From positions 21,750-44,099 of the forward strand of contig JAKBBS010000003.1 in assembly GCA_021808425.1 (NCBI GenBank): a stretch of 22,350 nt of DNA, in the 5' to 3' direction. Position numbers and translations under genes: made by a program. Below the pieces are notes generated by a model. It did no database searches. It was not told the DNA's origin and saw only the letters and a list, made by a program, of their open reading frames with translations. Origin of the DNA: Actinomycetes bacterium. GTDB lineage: Bacteria; Actinomycetota; Acidimicrobiia; Acidimicrobiales; Palsa-688. Shown here piece by piece: positions 21,900 through 22,350 of the stretch (within the stretch, counting starts at the first letter, position 1; every line of letters starts with the position of its first letter).

Positions 21900-22350
21900 T
21901 CACACGCAATCACGGCAGAGCTGCGCTTCGGTGTCAGCGAGCTGGCTCGGGTGCTTGACAAGGAAACACGACTGGCAGACGAACTCACCCGGCTGCTTTG
22001 GAAGTACACGGGTCGGGGACTCTCCCCGCTCATCTGGGTCATCGTCGTCATCGTCGTCATCGTCGTCATCGACTACCAGGCGCTCCTTGAGGATGACGTC
22101 GAGACTTGCCTCCACCTCGTCGAAGTCCTCGTCGTCGTCGTCTTCTTCGTCGTCCTCACGAGGAGCCTTGGCGGGCGTCGGCACATCGGCCACGATGCCG
22201 GTGTCGTCGAGCTCCTCGAGGGACACAACGTCGTCGTCGCCTATGTCGTCTTCGCCTATGTCGTCTTCGCCTATATCGTCTTCGCCTATATCGTCTTCGC
22301 CTATATCGTCGTCGAGGTCGCCCAACTCTTCGTCGTCGAGCTCGTCGGGT
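21900..22350 (-). CDS. DUF4193-type zinc-ribbon protein with acidic repeat region (5' partial)
   Basis: The frame stays open to the right edge, so the true start lies outside; the TTG at 22325 is only an internal possibility. The C-terminal ~40 residues (RVLPKQPGEFVCQSCFLVKHPSQLA...LCRDCV) match the DUF4193 family of small actinobacterial proteins, with a CxxC...CxxC zinc-ribbon pattern. Preceding it is an LDVILKERL helix, also a family trait. The N-terminal part is extremely acidic: a GEDDI repeat, a DDEEDDDDEDFDE stretch and a run of 11 Asp. Function is unknown; the acidic arm may bind basic partners or metal. The downstream neighbour starts 12 bases after the stop. Confidence 0.85.
   Translation of the reverse strand, partial: PDELDDEELGDLDDDIGEDDIGEDDIGEDDIGEDDIGDDDVVSLEELDDTGIVADVPTPAKAPREDDEEDDDDEDFDEVEASLDVILKERLVVDDDDDDDDDDDPDERGESPTRVLPKQPGEFVCQSCFLVKHPSQLADTEAQLCRDCV
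22036..22072 (-). repeat. 9-bp tandem repeat encoding a poly-Asp run
   Basis: About four copies of gtcatcgtc (plus strand) in a row encode the 11-Asp run on the minus strand. Alternating GAC and GAT codons show that it grew by duplication of a 9-bp unit rather than by codon-by-codon selection. Confidence 0.8.
22236..22310 (-). repeat. Five tandem 15-bp repeats encoding GEDDI units
   Basis: The core gcctat recurs every 15 bases at 22239, 22254, 22269, 22284 and 22299 (plus strand). Two copies carry atgtcgtc and three carry atatcgtc, splitting the array into two sub-blocks. The first and last units have gtcgtc in place of gtcttc. Confidence 0.9.

Overview
The window is high-GC DNA, densely coded, with many GTG/TTG starts and 4-base stop/start overlaps. 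The order gcvH, GarA-type FHA gene, FtsR-type merR, bifunctional-nuclease gene, second merR is an actinobacterial signature, as in the Mycobacterium tuberculosis Rv1826-Rv1830 block. A glycine decarboxylase split into two subunits and a type IV minor-pilin operon differ from classical Actinomycetes and point to a deeper lineage such as Acidimicrobiia. That placement is inference from gene content only.

Left part, plus strand (1-11266). First comes the end of a coiled-coil/PD-(D/E)XK protein made of 42-bp tandem repeats. It is coupled to a small DUF4333-like membrane protein, a CDP-alcohol phosphatidyltransferase (phospholipid synthesis) and a nucleotidyltransferase fused to a degenerate phosphomannomutase domain (sugar-nucleotide supply). 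Next is the glycine cleavage block: gcvH, a GarA/OdhI-like FHA protein with an added zinc ribbon, an FtsR-like MerR regulator with an expanded linker, a DUF151 nuclease, a second MerR regulator, then gcvT, gcvPA and gcvPB. H, T and both P subunits are all present; the L protein (lipoamide dehydrogenase) is not in the window.

Middle part, minus strand (11318-15924). Read in transcription order: a VapB/VapC-like toxin-antitoxin pair, then three overlapping minor-pilin genes (PilV-, PilW- and PilX-like). The first pilin carries a LamG-like C-terminal module and the last a ricin-B-like QxW region. They look like pilus-tip subunits with sugar- or surface-binding heads. No pilus ATPase, platform protein or prepilin peptidase lies in the window.

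Right part. An intergenic region with several palindromes (15925-16217) precedes a CtaG-type oxidase assembly protein and a YihY/BrkB membrane protein on the plus strand. An alpha/beta hydrolase (minus) and an unrecognised RG-rich modular protein (plus) diverge from a short shared promoter region. The window ends with a minus-strand operon: a DUF4193-type zinc-ribbon protein with a very acidic repeat region (cut by the window edge), an unrecognised actinobacterial-type protein and a GNAT acetyltransferase.

Several transcription-unit starts show a TANNNT hexamer 6-9 bases before the start codon and little or no Shine-Dalgarno sequence, suggesting frequent leaderless transcripts. The most interesting items are the lectin-headed minor pilins, the zinc-ribbon GarA, the VapC gene that appears to start at CTG, the 26-bp perfect inverted repeat at 16013-16038, and the RG-rich protein of unknown function.
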